Shown one piece after another: positions 31,831 to 43,105 of a stretch of DNA of 64,000 nt (its first letter is position 1; each line of letters begins with the position of its first letter). The position numbers were made by a program, and so were the translations under genes. The stretch covers positions 1 through 64,000 of the IMG/VR virus record IMGVR_UViG_3300026488_000021; one strand, written 5' to 3'. The stretch is from a virus. The notes below the pieces were generated by a model, which saw only the letters and a list, made by a program, of their open reading frames with translations, had not been told where the DNA came from and ran no database searches.

Positions 31831-31849
31831 TGTAGGGATATACCCTACA
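31831..31849. repeat. Perfect 7-bp inverted repeat beside the tRNA
   Basis: TGTAGGG-ATATA-CCCTACA, between the tRNA 5' end and the stop of gene 31857-32111. It may be a processing hairpin that separates the tRNA from the upstream mRNA, or an operator. Confidence 0.5.
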
Positions 31850-31856
31850 AAATAAT

Positions 31857-32111
31857 TTACCTAATCATTTTATTAAAGAATCAAATCAAATCATCAAATG
31901 AATTTATCTCAATAACTTCAACATCTGGATTAGGTTTATCTTCACCATCTGTGTACGGATCTTCTTTATTAGTACAGTGTTCAATTAACTTACTTCTTAA
32001 CTCCCTAAAGAACATATCCCAGAATGTATTCCCGTCTTTGAATTTATCATGGTATACTTTAGACCAGATTCTCATTTCTTTAATTACTTGATTGATTTGT
32101 TTGTTTGTCAT
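31857..32111 (-). CDS. Hypothetical protein (84 aa)
   Basis: Begins MTNKQINQVIKEMRIWSKVY, helical, with an acidic C-terminal tail (DGEDKPNPDVEVIEINSFDD). A single TGA near the end extends the frame to TAA 31857. Direct upstream neighbour of the tRNA. No family is recognised. Confidence 0.72.
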
Positions 32112-32120
32112 TATTATTAT

Positions 32121-32555
32121 TTAACGAATAAAATAATAAGTATTGCCTATCTTTATAACTTCACTATCCTCAGTTCAGTATCAATAATTAAGTGGTCAAG
32201 TAAATTGTCAAGTATTTGATTTAATTCAATTAAAATATAAATATTCTCAAGATTCTCATAGATTGTCAATATAGAAAGTAGATCATTCTTGAACATCTTG
32301 TAATTTTCTAATACTATTAATTCATATACTACAATATATTTCAACAGAAGTATTATTAATTAAATAAGTATAATCATCTTTTAGAATTAATGTTTTAGCT
32401 ATAACTTCATGTATATTCAACTCATATCTTATTATTATATCTATTAACTTCATTTTATATACTTTATTATCTACTTTACATATATATAAATTATCTAGTC
32501 ATTTATATATACCTTTATATTTTTCATAAGCTTCTATAAGTTCTTTATAATCCAT
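32121..32555 (-). CDS. Hypothetical protein (144 aa)
   Basis: ATG 32555 overlaps the end of the YopX-like gene by 11 nt. The N-terminal half is helical (YKELIEAYEKYKGIYKG); the C-terminal half is beta-rich with many TGA glycines (YFNGIKSNTGQFTGPLNYGYG). It has the general look of YopX-neighbourhood phage proteins. No family is recognised. Confidence 0.75.
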
Positions 32556-32979
32556 TGTTGTTTTTAGGATATAAATATTCATTCTCTATTCAGTTTATTT
32601 TTTTTATTCAAAGCTTTTTAAACTCCTCTCTATATTTATCAGAGTTAAACAAAGCATCTAACGAAATTAAATCTCAGTTATCTAGTTCAACAAAGAATGA
32701 AGCTCTATCTTCATCATATATAACTGTTCAATAATATGTACCATGTTTTCAATCTAGTAATTCTACTCAGAATGCTATTATATCTCATTCATATATATCC
32801 TTATTATTTTTATCTTGAAATCAAGTAAACAATAATATTTCATAGTCTTGTCTTAATTCATTATCTTTATTAGATACTATTATTGACCATAGCAATCAAG
32901 GATTTACATTCACAAGATCTTTTCACTTGTATACTTTTTTTGTAGCTTTCTCAAATAGAGCTAGTTTAAAGTTTTCCAT
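32545..32979 (-). CDS. YopX-family protein (144 aa)
   Basis: Carries the YopX hallmark LFTGFQDKNNKDIYEGDI, in which both glycines flanking the motif are TGA codons. A beta-barrel-like region with GTYYGTVIYDE and LFNSDKY follows, also typical. YopX proteins are common in the early regions of Firmicutes and Bacteroidetes phages; their function is unknown. The stop overlaps the next gene by 11 nt. Confidence 0.85.
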
Positions 32980-33243
32980 TTATTTGTTATTTATCTTATA
33001 AATTTCGTATATTAAATTATACAATCCTTCTACATCGTTTTCGTTATTACATACAAATTGTCAACCTGTATCTAAATTTTTTCACATAATATTATATTTA
33101 TATATATGTCATCATAACATATTTTCTCATTCATTTATTACATATATATCCATATTGTATCAGTTATCACATTTCAATGACAACATTTCTTTTGTCTTAA
33201 TTATTCCTTTTAGTTGATTTTTAAATGATTCTTTATTTAGCAT
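32980..33243 (-). CDS. Hypothetical protein (87 aa)
   Basis: Ends one base before the YopX start. The N-terminal part is helical and basic, followed by a beta segment with YVINEGENMLGGHIYKYNIM. Six TGA glycines. It may be a YopX-like small domain; no family is recognised. Confidence 0.7.
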
Positions 33244-33278
33244 TTTATATTATACATAATTAAATAGTTAAGTAACTA

Positions 33279-33608
33279 TTATTTAAGTTTAGGTAAGTTA
33301 AAGAGGCATTCTAATACTACATATATCTCTCAGGCAGATAAAAATATGAGACTTACTACTTCAAATATTCGTTGGAATCAGTATATAATTATCATAAATG
33401 GTGTTATAAATACATGAATAATTATTCATATTATGCTTAGTATTGTATATCTAATTAGTAACCATATATATTGTAGATATCTATTTTTTCAAGATAAATA
33501 CATTGTATATGAATAACTCCCCCAAGACCACTCACTTGGTTTTAAGAAATCAGTCAATCAATATACAGTCCATCAATAATATGTAATTTTACACGATCTT
33601 TTAGACAT
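33279..33608 (-). CDS. Membrane protein (109 aa)
   Basis: Aromatic N-terminus (YYGWTVYGLTDFLKPSEW) and two or three hydrophobic segments from about residue 45 on, with few charges in between. Predicted inner-membrane protein. No family is recognised; superinfection exclusion is one possible role for an early membrane protein. Confidence 0.65.
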
Positions 33609-33625
33609 TTTAATTTATTTATTTT

Positions 33626-34189
33626 CTAAAATCAAATTCATCTCCAACTTCTCTTCCACATATCTATGAAATAAATAGCCTGTTGTAATCTATCTGCAAT
33701 ACTTCAATGTAAAGTCCTGATTGTTAGTTTATTGTTTTGAGAATAAGCGTTATGTAACTCTTCTAAAACCCTCTTGTTTACTCCTCTCCTAAGTTCTTCG
33801 TTTGTATGTCTTACTCAATCATTTTCTATCTCAAACTCAATTGGTAGATAGAAAATAATGTCATATAAATATGGTGAATATTTTCTAACTATCTTTTTAA
33901 TATTCTCATCATCACAATATGCTGGTATAAGATTAATTGGAGTATCTGTTATTAAGTCGTCATACTTTCACGCAACGGCTAATGTTGTATGGACTAACCA
34001 TCTTTGATAATCTAGTTTTTGTTCTTCTGTATGTTTATTGAAATCAAATGACAGAAGTTCTGCTAATTCTCTTTCAGTGTTGATATCTAAGTGTATTTTA
34101 TCTCAGTATACTCTTTCATATTTTTCTTTAAGTTGATAAGCTAACGTAGTCTTTCAAGTTGAGAAAGCTCAAACAATTCCTATCTTCAT
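33626..34189 (-). CDS. P-loop kinase/ATPase (AAA_28, NadR-like)
   Basis: 187 aa. The N-terminus is MKIGIVGAFSTGKTTLA: P-loop glycines 7 and 12 are both TGA, which only works if TGA is glycine. Later elements are DTPINLIPAY (Walker B-like) and FYLPIEFEIENDGVRHTNEELRR, the lid region of NadR-type nucleotide kinases. Such phage enzymes may phosphorylate nucleosides or nicotinamide riboside. It lies upstream of the dUTPase in transcription-sense neighbourhood, consistent with a nucleotide-metabolism role. Confidence 0.82.
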
Positions 34190-34194
34190 TTGTC

Positions 34195-34638
34195 TTAGTT
34201 AGAATTTAAATATCAACCAGTTGAACCAAACCCTCATTGTCTTTCCGTTACATTTTCTTTTTCCCAATTATCATACAAATTCTTATCAACTAATTTAATT
34301 AGTTCACAATCATCTCATATAACTTCCATCTGTGCAATCCTTTCTCATCTCTTAATTTCCACTGGGGTATCTGTAAAGTTATATAACATAGCCTTAGCTT
34401 CGTTTCTATAATCTGCATCTATAATACCAACACTATTTGCAAGCATCAATCCTTTCTTTAAAGGTAGACTACTTCTGACATACAGTTTCCAAGCGAAATC
34501 TGTTTTAATACCAAGTCATACCAATTTAACTTCACCTGGATTAATTACTACGTTCTCAGCAGATTTTAAATCTAAACATAAACTATTAGATGTTCCTTTC
34601 ATAGGTAATAAGTTTTCATCATAACTAATTACTTTCAT
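34195..34638 (-). CDS. dut: dUTP diphosphatase
   Basis: 147 aa, the usual length. It hydrolyses dUTP to dUMP to keep uracil out of DNA. All five trimeric-dUTPase motifs are seen in order: LDLKSAENV, VRSSLP, NSVGIIDADYRNE (catalytic Asp), KRGERIAQMEV and QGGFGSTGG. TGA supplies the glycine of motif 4 and one in motif 5. It starts at ATG 34638 within the end of the gene upstream (14-nt overlap) and ends 6 nt before the kinase start. Confidence 0.95.
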
Positions 34639-35080
34639 AATCTTTTCTTTTAAAAACTAAATCTTCCCGAATAGGGGAAACAAACTTAACCTCAACAGCG
34701 GACGGTAGATAATTCCACCAATTCTTTGGTTTTTTTCAAAATGTATCAGTAAATTTAGTATATCATGGCATTTTTAAGATAATGTTCCCGTTTCCGTCAT
34801 ACACATATCAAGTATACATATATCTATCTCAATGAGTTCATTTTCATCTTTGTGCTAATTCTTGTATTAGTTTTTTTGTAATTTTGAGTTCCTTTACTCA
34901 TTTTTTCCTCATTAACATACATACATAAGAAGCTAGTCATCACCTTGTTAAATTAGTACCAGCTACCAATTCATTTATTGTTTTGTCTCATATTATATAT
35001 CTATTCCCTGTTGGTCATTTAACCATCTTAATTGTTTTTCATACATTTTGTGCTAATATATCAATTGCTCTTACAAACAT
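34625..35080 (-). CDS. Hypothetical protein (151 aa)
   Basis: Basic and glycine-rich. It contains RGGLASYVCMLMRKKGVKELKI, which resembles a helix-turn-helix, followed by a beta/aromatic C-terminal half (YTGYVYDGNGN, NWWNYLPSAVEV). Overlaps dut by 14 nt. It could bind DNA; no family is recognised. Confidence 0.7.
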
Positions 35081-35090
35081 TGCTCTGGGT

Positions 35091-35528
35091 TTAATTTAAA
35101 TATGTAAATACTTTATCAATATTTGGTTCTCTATTATTCGCTTTTGCTGACAATATTTCCAAGAATGCTAATCTCAACAAATCTTCTGGAAGCATTGTCA
35201 TACCTAATATTCCTTTCATAACTCACAATATTTTATCTTTATCTTGATTTCAAAAGTACATATATCAAATAGTAGCTATCATATATTCTATTATTCATTC
35301 TAACACTTTTCCAATATCTTTATTATACCAGCATTGTATAATCATATTTCTATATTTATCCATATCTTGTTCATATTTTTTTAACAATTGTTTTGTATTT
35401 CAATCTTTATTTTTTTCTAAAAACTCAGTTGTTTTATCAAGTAAATCATCCCAATACAAAGTATCAATCACTTCTTTCTTTTTATCAGCATAAATATTAC
35501 CCAATGCTTTTTCTAATTCTTTATTCAT
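35091..35528 (-). CDS. Hypothetical helical protein (145 aa)
   Basis: All-helical, acidic and low in glycine. It begins MNKELEKALGNIYADKKKEV. Near the middle is a hydrophobic segment around YMIATIGYMYFG that could be a buried helix. It ends 11 nt before the next gene start. No family is recognised. Confidence 0.7.
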
Positions 35529-35812
35529 TATTTATTTTTAAGGTATAAATATATTTGTCTCTTTGCAAAATAAGTCATCAATAATTTTAATTCATCTAGT
35601 TTTTTAATTTTACGTTTTCAGATTTTACTATACTCCTCATCTAAATTAGTTACTGCTCTATTATATTCTTTTTCAGAATACTTTCTTAATCTTTTTTCTA
35701 AATCCCAAAAAATATCACAATATTTTTTAATAGCTTTACCAAGTAAATGATTAGATATATTTACATTATCTTTAAGAAATCTTTTAAAAGCATTTGCATC
35801 TGCTACTAACAT
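35528..35812 (-). CDS. Hypothetical protein (94 aa)
   Basis: Starts at ATG 35812 (a TTG two codons upstream is possible). It is helical and basic: ANAFKRFLKDNVNISNHLLGKAIKKY then EKEYNRAVTNLDEEY. One TGA near residue 67. The stop overlaps the next ATG (TAATG). No family is recognised. Confidence 0.7.
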
Positions 35813-36492
35813 AATCAATTATCTTTAAATCGTAAAGATGTTTCTTTTACATCCGTTCATAAGTATATAGAAACAAAATGGAATGGATTTCAATGCGCCC
35901 TTCATTTAGAAGAAAAGTCAGTAACTATATTTTGCGTAGTATTAGCTCTCCATCAGTCTGTCCATCTTCAATGCTCATATAAGGCATAAGTATCATATCA
36001 AACCTTTTTATATTCTATTCACAATTTATCTAATACAGATAAGATTGGTATTCTTTTTAAATCTTCAATATCAGGTAAATCTATTTTTTCTCACTTAATA
36101 ATCACTGGTTTATATTCTTTTTTTCTAGGGAAGCATTCCTCATAAATATCAGATAACTCAACATAAGGTTCAATCCTTTCAAAATCTACTACATATTTAG
36201 ATGTATTTGCTATAAATAATATGTTTTCTACTTCTTGTAAATCAAGATTATGTTTTTTTCTTATATTCTGTATATTTTCTTCTATCCACTTTTTGATTTC
36301 TTCAACTATTTCTTCCTGTGTTTTTTCTATTAACAAACAGGATAATCAATCTTGTTCGTATATTATATAATCTATTTGCTGTCATCGGTTAGATATTTTG
36401 TCATTATGTCTCTCTACTATTCTTTGTAATACCTTCTTAGGTGCTCTTATTAATTTATATTTCACACAATCTGGTAGCTCTGAAAAATACAT
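35806..36492 (-). CDS. Primase-like protein (228 aa)
   Basis: The C-terminal third, YEHGRWTDGWRANTTQN then VTDFSSKGRAHGNPFHFV, fits the N-terminal fold of CHC2-type primases, in which a strand with Asp-Phe is followed by a GNxFxFV segment. Zinc-binding cysteines are not all present. The N-terminal 130 residues are helical. It lies in the same operon as a large P-loop ATPase (37348), which would fit a split primase-helicase. Tentative. Confidence 0.5.
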
Positions 36493-36508
36493 TGCTCTAT
36501 ATTAGTAT

Positions 36509-36958
36509 TTAAAATTCAACCTCTTCAAGTTCTATATCTTCATCTTGGATTTCATCTTTATAAGAGAATTTAAATTTGAAATATATTTCATCATTTTTAT
36601 TTCTCTTTTTCTCAATATTACACCAATATTCATCATTATATTTAAAAGCACAAGACACACCATCTTCCCTAATAAATTTCCAAATTACATATTCTTGTCA
36701 TCATACTTTTATTTTTCATAAAGCTTTTTTATTCTCTTGAAATATCAACTCAGCATCTTTATGTCAGTCTGGTGTAGCCAATTTAAATTTATAAATAATC
36801 TCTTCTCAATAATCTCATTTTCTTCTATCAGTTAGATCATCTTTATCTACTGTGGTAATCTTTACTACTTTTTTATAACCATCTAATGGTTGTCAGTTAA
36901 AATCTTTATCAAATTCTTTTTCCCAAATTTTGTTAAATGTTGTTTTAGTTTCTGTCAT
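36509..36958 (-). CDS. Hypothetical protein, possible ssDNA-binding type (149 aa)
   Basis: Beta-rich core (YKKVVKITTVD, EEIIYKFKLATPDG, YVIWKFIREDG) ending in a very acidic tail, DEIQDEDIELEEVEF. An OB-like barrel with an acidic C-terminal tail is the general form of single-strand DNA-binding proteins, and its operon encodes replication proteins. There is no diagnostic motif, so this is an inference. Confidence 0.6.
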
Positions 36959-37337
36959 AATATTGTTTTATTAAATAAAATATAAATCATTTTATAAATT
37001 TTGTAGCTCTATAATCAACCCATCATCTTGTACTTACAACATCCTCTAATTTTATATGCATATCATCCTTCTTAACTTTATTTTTAAGGTAGTTCCCAAA
37101 TTTAACAAGATTAGTATCTGTAAAATATGGATTCGGAATATATCTATTAGTAAGATGTCTTTTATGTATCTTAATATATAGTTTTCAATTTTCTTTATAA
37201 AATCTAACAGCCAATCAAATTTCTTCGCTTTTTTTTTGAAGCCACTTATTTCTATATTGCAAAGATTTTCAGGTAAGGTTTCCTAATGATTTTATAAACT
37301 CTTTTGGCTCTAATGTAATTAACTCTCTTAAATTCAT
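36945..37337 (-). CDS. Hypothetical basic protein (130 aa)
   Basis: Overlaps the next gene by 14 nt. The N-terminal helical part (LRELITLEPKEFIKSLGNLTGKSLQYRN) is followed by a basic beta region (KLYIKIHKRHLTNRYIP). It may bind DNA or partner with the ATPase encoded just upstream. No family is recognised. Confidence 0.7.
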
Positions 37338-37347
37338 CTTGTATTAA

Positions 37348-39582
37348 TTAATTTATAAACTCGTACATGAATGCTTGCCAAAGTCTATTTTTGTAATTTG
37401 CTAAGTATCTAAATAAATATTGAACAATCCATTCAGTTCTTTTATCTCTTTCTTTTAATAATCTGCTTATGTTTATAACAATATTTTGGTTTTCACTTGT
37501 ATCATCTTTAACTAATTGTTTAATAGCTTGAATAGCATGATGCTTACTTCCAAGTTCTTCTGGAATATATAAATCGATAGTCACCTCTTCACCAACATCT
37601 CATCTTATATTGATTGACTGTTCCTTTTTATTATACAAGATAGTTTTTACAAAAAACTCTTTTAATTCATCTTTACCCTCAATAATAGCTCTATGTATTT
37701 TTGATGTTTTCTCTATGATAGTTTCAAGTTCTTCCTTAGAGAATACTTTGTAAATATCATTAACAATCCTTAACCAAGCATAGTTATTATCTATTCTAGC
37801 TTCTCAATTATCAATCCAATCTTTATATTTAGATAAGTCAACATCTTTCACTTTATCCCACATATCTGCAAGAACAGATTTTCAATTAAGACTTTTTCTG
37901 ATTTTCTTATAAGTCTCTTTATCTGTATGTAATGATTTATCTAATTGAACATAGATAGATCTATTCATAACAGACATATACTTTGGTGCTTTCTCTCAAC
38001 CAATAACAACAGGAGATAACATATTGTATGTAACAACACTTTGATCTGCTCTACCTTTCTTTGCATCTTTTTCATTATAAACTCATCTTAACATTTCTTC
38101 TATTTCAGATGAGATATTTCAAGTAAACTCATCAAAGAATATTGGCGCATAATCTCATAACTCATTTTGAACTGCAAATGTTCTTGTTCCTTCTAATGTC
38201 ATTGCTCTTGGTTGAATTGTTACATTTCCATCTTTTATTGGCGTAGGTGACAATCCCACAAGTTTCATCATCATTTGTATAGTTTCAGTTTTACCTGATT
38301 CAGTAAATCAGATAACCTGTAAGATTGGTGTTGGTATTCATTGCTGGAATAAATCCTTTTTAAGGAAAGCTCATAAGAACCATAGGAATATAATATAGTG
38401 ATAAGGTTCTCTTAAATATCACTTCATAATTTTCTTTGCTTCTTGTATAGTTATTTGTTCTCAAATAGTAGTAGCATATTTAGGAGCAAATACTTTAAAT
38501 TCTTCATCTGTATCTTTATACAACATCTGTCATCAATGGACAAATATTTTTTTTTCTAGATCAATTCAATTATGTTCTACAATTTTAAACTCAGGTATAT
38601 TATCTTCATCTATCCATTGGTCTAGTGCTGAATAAAACATTTGAAATGTTTTTCAAGTCGTCATCATTCTTATTCATTGTCATCATAATCTTTTATTGAA
38701 ATGGTCTGTATTCTGATAATATGGGAAGATAATATCTCATTCGAAGTAGTAGTATCTTTTCTTAATATCAGTAATCACATTATTTAAGACATCGTAATTA
38801 GACTCATACCATCCTACCAGTTTCAACGGTTTATCAATAATTACACTTTCAACTTCTGCATCTCAATTTGTTTTAATTGAATATACTCCGTCTTTTCTAA
38901 ATTCTATTTTATGTGTATCACTGATATTATACATATAATAGATATCTGTCTCTTCTATACCATCTATTCAGAATTGCTGTAATAACTTATTCAGTTTTGT
39001 AATACTTCATTTAGCAAGTCTATACAAACAATCAAACACATTTCAAGATATATTGTCATCTTTATTTCTTATATCTAAGACAATTCCTAGTTCATTAGAT
39101 ACAAATACTTCTTGATTTTCTATCTCATCAACAAACAATTTCGCACCTACATCCTCTGGTAAAATAAGAGAATTAACTTTCTCTTTAAGTTCTGCTAAAT
39201 CTCAATTTAATTCTAAATCTTTACTTATAAGTTGTAAAGCTTTCGATAATATTGACAAGTCTTTTATAGAAGGTTCTGTATTCTTTATTGTTAAGTCATA
39301 CACTTCTTTCTTCCATTCTCATATTTTAATCTTCCCTCAATTATCAACCTGCCATCATATTAACTTCCACCGATTTGGTTTGATGTTTTTAGTTAACTTC
39401 TGTATCACAGTATCCTTATTAGAAATTATTGCCTTCTTATTTCAGAATTCTCAAACTACATTAAAGATAGGTAGATCTATTGCTTCCTTAGAAATCTTTC
39501 TAAGCAAAATTCCATTATCAATGAAAGCATATTTTGCTTTATCTTTAATAGTAGTTTTTCAATCTTTATCTAAGTATTTCAT
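37348..39582 (-). CDS. Large P-loop ATPase, probable replicative helicase (744 aa)
   Basis: The central domain has Walker A GFTESGKTE at residues 425-433, where the first glycine is TGA, and Walker B PIFFDEFTG about 60 residues later, with a downstream GRADQS/R-finger-like region. The N-terminal 380 residues include QVDNGGKIKIGEWKK and a charged linker. Layout and context (primase-like, annealing and nuclease genes) resemble D5/SF3-type primase-helicases, in which an N-terminal priming or accessory part precedes an AAA+ hexameric motor. There is no recognised polymerase in the window, so this may be the main replication initiator. Confidence 0.75.
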
Positions 39583-39592
39583 AACTTAGCTG

Positions 39593-39931
39593 TTATTCAA
39601 TAAATCATTCTCTATTTACATCTGTTATAATTCAAACATATTCAGCATCTGTATTTATTTTTTCTCAATTTTTAAGTCAATATACTCTTCATTGTTTGTC
39701 TCTTACTAAAATTACGGATTTTAAGTCACATACAGCAATACCATTCCTAAATGTATGTACTCAATAATTTGTCATTCTGTTCATGTCAAATCCTTTTGCA
39801 GCTTCTGTATATTCTTCTATACTTGCTTTTATTATTTGTGGTTCATTATTTTTTTTATTTTCAAGCTTTTTAATCTTTTCATTCAGACTCTTCAAAGAAA
39901 GTTTCTCTGCCATTGTTTTTTTTGTTACCAT
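39593..39931 (-). CDS. Hypothetical protein with coiled coil (112 aa)
   Basis: Start ATG 39931. The N-terminal 30 residues form a coiled coil (LKSLNEKIKKLENKKNNEPQ), followed by a beta-rich domain (NGIAVCDLKSVILVRDKQG). Eight TGA glycines. The first 62 nt are also read in another frame as the end of gene 39870-40151. No family is recognised. Confidence 0.68.
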
Positions 39932-40151
39932 ATAAATAAGCAACTATTGGACTAAATCATCTTTTACTAATATCTAAAAACAGATCTGTCATCTTATCGT
40001 AAAACTCTATACCTTCTTTCTTTCAATACTTTCTAATACTCTCTTCTAATAAGAATTGTGGTTTACCAGCAAATCTAATTAGGATATTGTTTTCAGAATT
40101 CTTAAAATAAATTCAATTGTCATCAACATATGTTTTAAAATAGATTTTCAT
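39870..40151 (-). CDS. Hypothetical protein overlapping the next gene (93 aa)
   Basis: Starts MKIYFKTYVDDNGIYF and has FAGKPQFLLEESIRKYGKKEGIEFYDKM, alternating beta and helix. Its last 62 nt are shared with gene 39593-39931 in a different frame. Both frames look coding, so a real overlap is likely. Confidence 0.65.
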
Positions 40152-40161
40152 CTTGCTCTTG

Positions 40162-41511
40162 TTATATATTAAATAGTTCTTTAATATCTTCCTTCTTTTT
40201 ATATTGATTTTTAATTTCTTCTGCAAGTGATTTTAATTGTATAGATTTTTCTATATCAATCAAGTAATTCTTATATTTTTTTATTTCTATGTCTCACCAC
40301 ATTTCTTTATAAGCTTTCATTCTTTCTCTTACTTGCGAGTATAAATTCCCATCCTGGAAATCATAATATTCTGGATTCTCTGAACCTCTTAGTATTCTTC
40401 CAATAGCTTGTTTTACTTGTGCCTTAAATTTTACGAACATAAAGTAAAAAGCTGTATCTAATGGAGGATGATCAAATCAAGTTCCTACTGACTGATAAGT
40501 TGCAACCATTACTCATTTTTTTTCTGTCAATTCTTTTAATATTTCTTCTCTTTTCTTTTTACTAACTTTTCAAGTATAAGCAGCAGCAGAGATTCAAAGT
40601 TTATTTAATGCAACTGCTATTCACTCAGCTATATCAGTTCTATCTACAAATATTATTCACATATTTCTGTCTCATCTTTTCATTACATCTTCAACTAAGA
40701 ATAAGAAGTGAGCTAATCTTTCTGTATCCCAATACATTGTATCGACCAAGTCCTGCCAGTCAACAGCATTATAAGATTTACTAAACTTATAATAATAAAC
40801 CTCAGGATTTTTAGGTCGTATTCAACTGTCGATATATACATTATTAAACATTTTAAATAATGCTTCTGAGGGAAAATTATTTAACTCTGGGGTTCAAGTA
40901 AATCAATATACTTTGTCATACTTATATTGACAGAAGAAATGTATTCTGTTTCTTGTGGTAAACTGCATATGTATCTCATCTATTAGTACTTGTTTGTAAA
41001 TACTATCTAGTGATAACTTCTCCCAATACATATCAAAGGATCTTGAAACAATAATAAGAACCTTAGGAGGATTAGTTCTACTAAACTTATCCTTATTAAA
41101 TATTTCTACTTCAATTCACAATCATTTAAACTTCTCGTATAATCATTTTGCAATCTCTGTCTTCGGTGCAATAACTAAGGTATGTCAAGAATATACCTTA
41201 GCTATCGCAGCCATCATATAACTTTTCCCTGACCCCACACCTGATAAAAGAAGTCAATAATTATATTTCAATAATTTCTCAACTGCTTCTTTTTGTTTAG
41301 GTCTAAGAAAATCTGGTAGTTGTATACTATCTTTAGTTTCTTTTTCTATCCCAAATGTCCTTGGTAAAATATATGTATTGCTTCATCTTTTTTTTTCAAA
41401 AAGTTTAAGCTGTTTAGGTCGCGCTTCATTAAATGGATTTTGCTCTTTAAATATTAGCTCTTTTGGTAACTCAAAACTTAAAACTTTATCTCAGATTCTG
41501 TAATATTTCAT
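40162..41511 (-). CDS. SF2 DEAD/DEAH-type helicase (449 aa)
   Basis: DNA helicase with all core motifs. Q-region LRPKQKEAV, Walker A LLSGVGSGKS (near residue 95), Walker B LIDEIH, motif III VYGFTGTPE with both glycines written TGA, motif V-like GVMVATYQSVGTG and motif VI KQAIGRILRG. Phage SF2 helicases of this kind help remodel replication forks or replication-recombination intermediates. It sits between the RecB-like nuclease (34-nt overlap) and small genes of the replication operon. Confidence 0.9.
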
Positions 41512-42224
41512 TCCTCTACATTAAGTTTAAATAATGGACATTTCTCTTTTAATTCACAGAAATGACACATTCTATTTTGTTTAGGTTCATAATCATCAAA
41601 GTCTTGTGAGTTTTGATATTCTATAACTACTTTTTTAATTTTCTTTAAACAGTCTTCTTTTGTAAATTCTCTTTCAAACTCCTTTAAACTTGCACTACTT
41701 TTCTTTTCGAGAACTACATATCTAAACTTAGCTTTATTAAATCAAAAGTATTCCATAGCCAAATATGAGTATACTGTTGATTGTAAACTTTCATTCCAAA
41801 TATCATCTCATTCATACCAATTCTTATTATTAGATGTTTTCCAGTCTATGATTAAGAGTTCTTGACTTTGTCAAGAATCTCTTATAGCAACCAAATCTGC
41901 TGTTCAAGTAATCCATGTATTCTCTATTTTTTTTACAAATGGAATTTCTGTATAGACAAAGTTATAGACATTGTCTATTTGTTGTCTATATTGAATAACT
42001 TTATCTGCAAGCTTGTCTATTATTTTTTTAGTTTTCAAGTCTGGATTTATTTCTTTCGAATACCAGTCTATCATCTCTTTCTTACTTTCTGGATGTCTAC
42101 TTACAAAGTGAATTAAATCTCATAAAGCACTCACTTCTATTGGTATATTTACTTCTCAATATTTAAACTTATATGGACAAGTATTATAGATAGACAAGCT
42201 TGTAGTTCTTATTTGATTAGTCAT
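41478..42224 (-). CDS. RecB/Cas4-like PD-(D/E)XK nuclease with Fe-S cysteines (248 aa)
   Basis: Begins with LSIYNTCPYKF (Cys16), then a WITGTADLV motif and LIIDWKTSNN catalytic Asp-x-Lys, QSTVYSYLAMEYF, and ends with CHFCELKEKCPLF. One N-terminal Cys and three C-terminal Cys make the pattern of 4Fe-4S exonucleases such as Cas4 and AddB. No CRISPR array or other cas gene is present, so a recombination role with the helicase and annealing protein is more likely. TGA gives the glycine of GTADLV. Confidence 0.87.
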
Positions 42225-42795
42225 TACAATTATTAAATTTATAAATCTCATTTCAATACACATCTCGTCCTTTAGGTTTACATCTTGCAAATACCTCTAT
42301 CTTCTTTAAATTAGGATACATAATATCTAAGTTCTCTCTAACCTTATCAGGCTTTCTACTATGTTCTCTTATAGGCTCTGCTATGATTTGATTTATCATA
42401 GGTTTAGCAGGTTTAAATCTTCATCCATTCTTTCACTTAATTCATATTAATACTAGTTCCACATTACTAGCTGTATAATATCAGGGATTAATCCTATAAC
42501 TTCAATCTTTATTTATTTTTACCCATGTAAAAGCTACAGTTTTATAAACAAATCACCAATACTTCATAAGTTCAATAGCAAAATCAAGTCTAGGACATGT
42601 AGCCCACATAAACATTATACAGTCTTTATTTGCCAGACTACTTATAACATTCTTAAAGTTTAGTAGTTCTTCATCTCTCATAAGAGGATAGTGTTTCATA
42701 GCTCATCCTCAAAACTTTATTTTATTTTTTCTTTCTCATCAAGTTTTCCTAGAATTATACCACCAAGGTGGATCAATATAAATCAAGTCATACAT
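42217..42795 (-). CDS. MT-A70-family DNA adenine methyltransferase (192 aa)
   Basis: N-terminal catalytic DPPWWYN motif (Asp8-Trp11) and C-terminal EPIREHSRKPDKVRENLDIMYPN with VFARCKPKGRDVYGNE, the standard MT-A70 layout for N6-methyladenine transfer. Such phage enzymes modify DNA to escape restriction or to time packaging. No matching restriction enzyme is seen. It overlaps the nuclease gene by 8 nt and its start overlaps the next gene's stop. Confidence 0.9.
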
Positions 42796-43103
42796 TATTT
42801 AATCTCTTTTACTTGTAAATAAGCTGTCTCTTTTTCTTCTAAATATTCTTCTGCTCATTCTTTAACTAATGCTTTTGTATCGATTACAATTTTAACAGCA
42901 TCTGGATATTTTCTCTTTACTTCTAATTCATCTATATCTGGTTTTAATTTATAAGAAAGTCTTACTACTTTCTTTACAATAAAATTGTCGACCTTTTCTT
43001 CTTCAATTCCTTCTTGAAGAAGCTCAGCTTCAAGTTGTTTTATTTCTTCTTGAAGCTGTTTCAATTGTTGTTTTTTTTCTACTAATAATTTTAGTTTATT
43101 CAT
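42795..43103 (-). CDS. Hypothetical coiled-coil protein (102 aa)
   Basis: The first 40 residues are a heptad-like coiled coil (KKQQLKQLQEEIKQLEAELL). A small alpha/beta part with YPDAVKIVIDTKALVKEG follows. One TGA. Its position between the annealing protein and the methyltransferase suggests a recombination accessory such as a Gam-like or exonuclease partner, but nothing diagnostic is visible. Confidence 0.72.
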
Positions 43104-43105
43104 AT

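Noticed and set aside
32153-32344. Leftward 63-codon frame starting at TTG
   Set aside because: Shadow of gene 32121-32555, which has an ATG, proper overlap with its neighbours and code-25 glycine use.
41478-42224. Cas4 of a CRISPR system
   Set aside because: No repeat array or other cas gene is present; a RecB-like nuclease in a phage recombination cluster explains it better.
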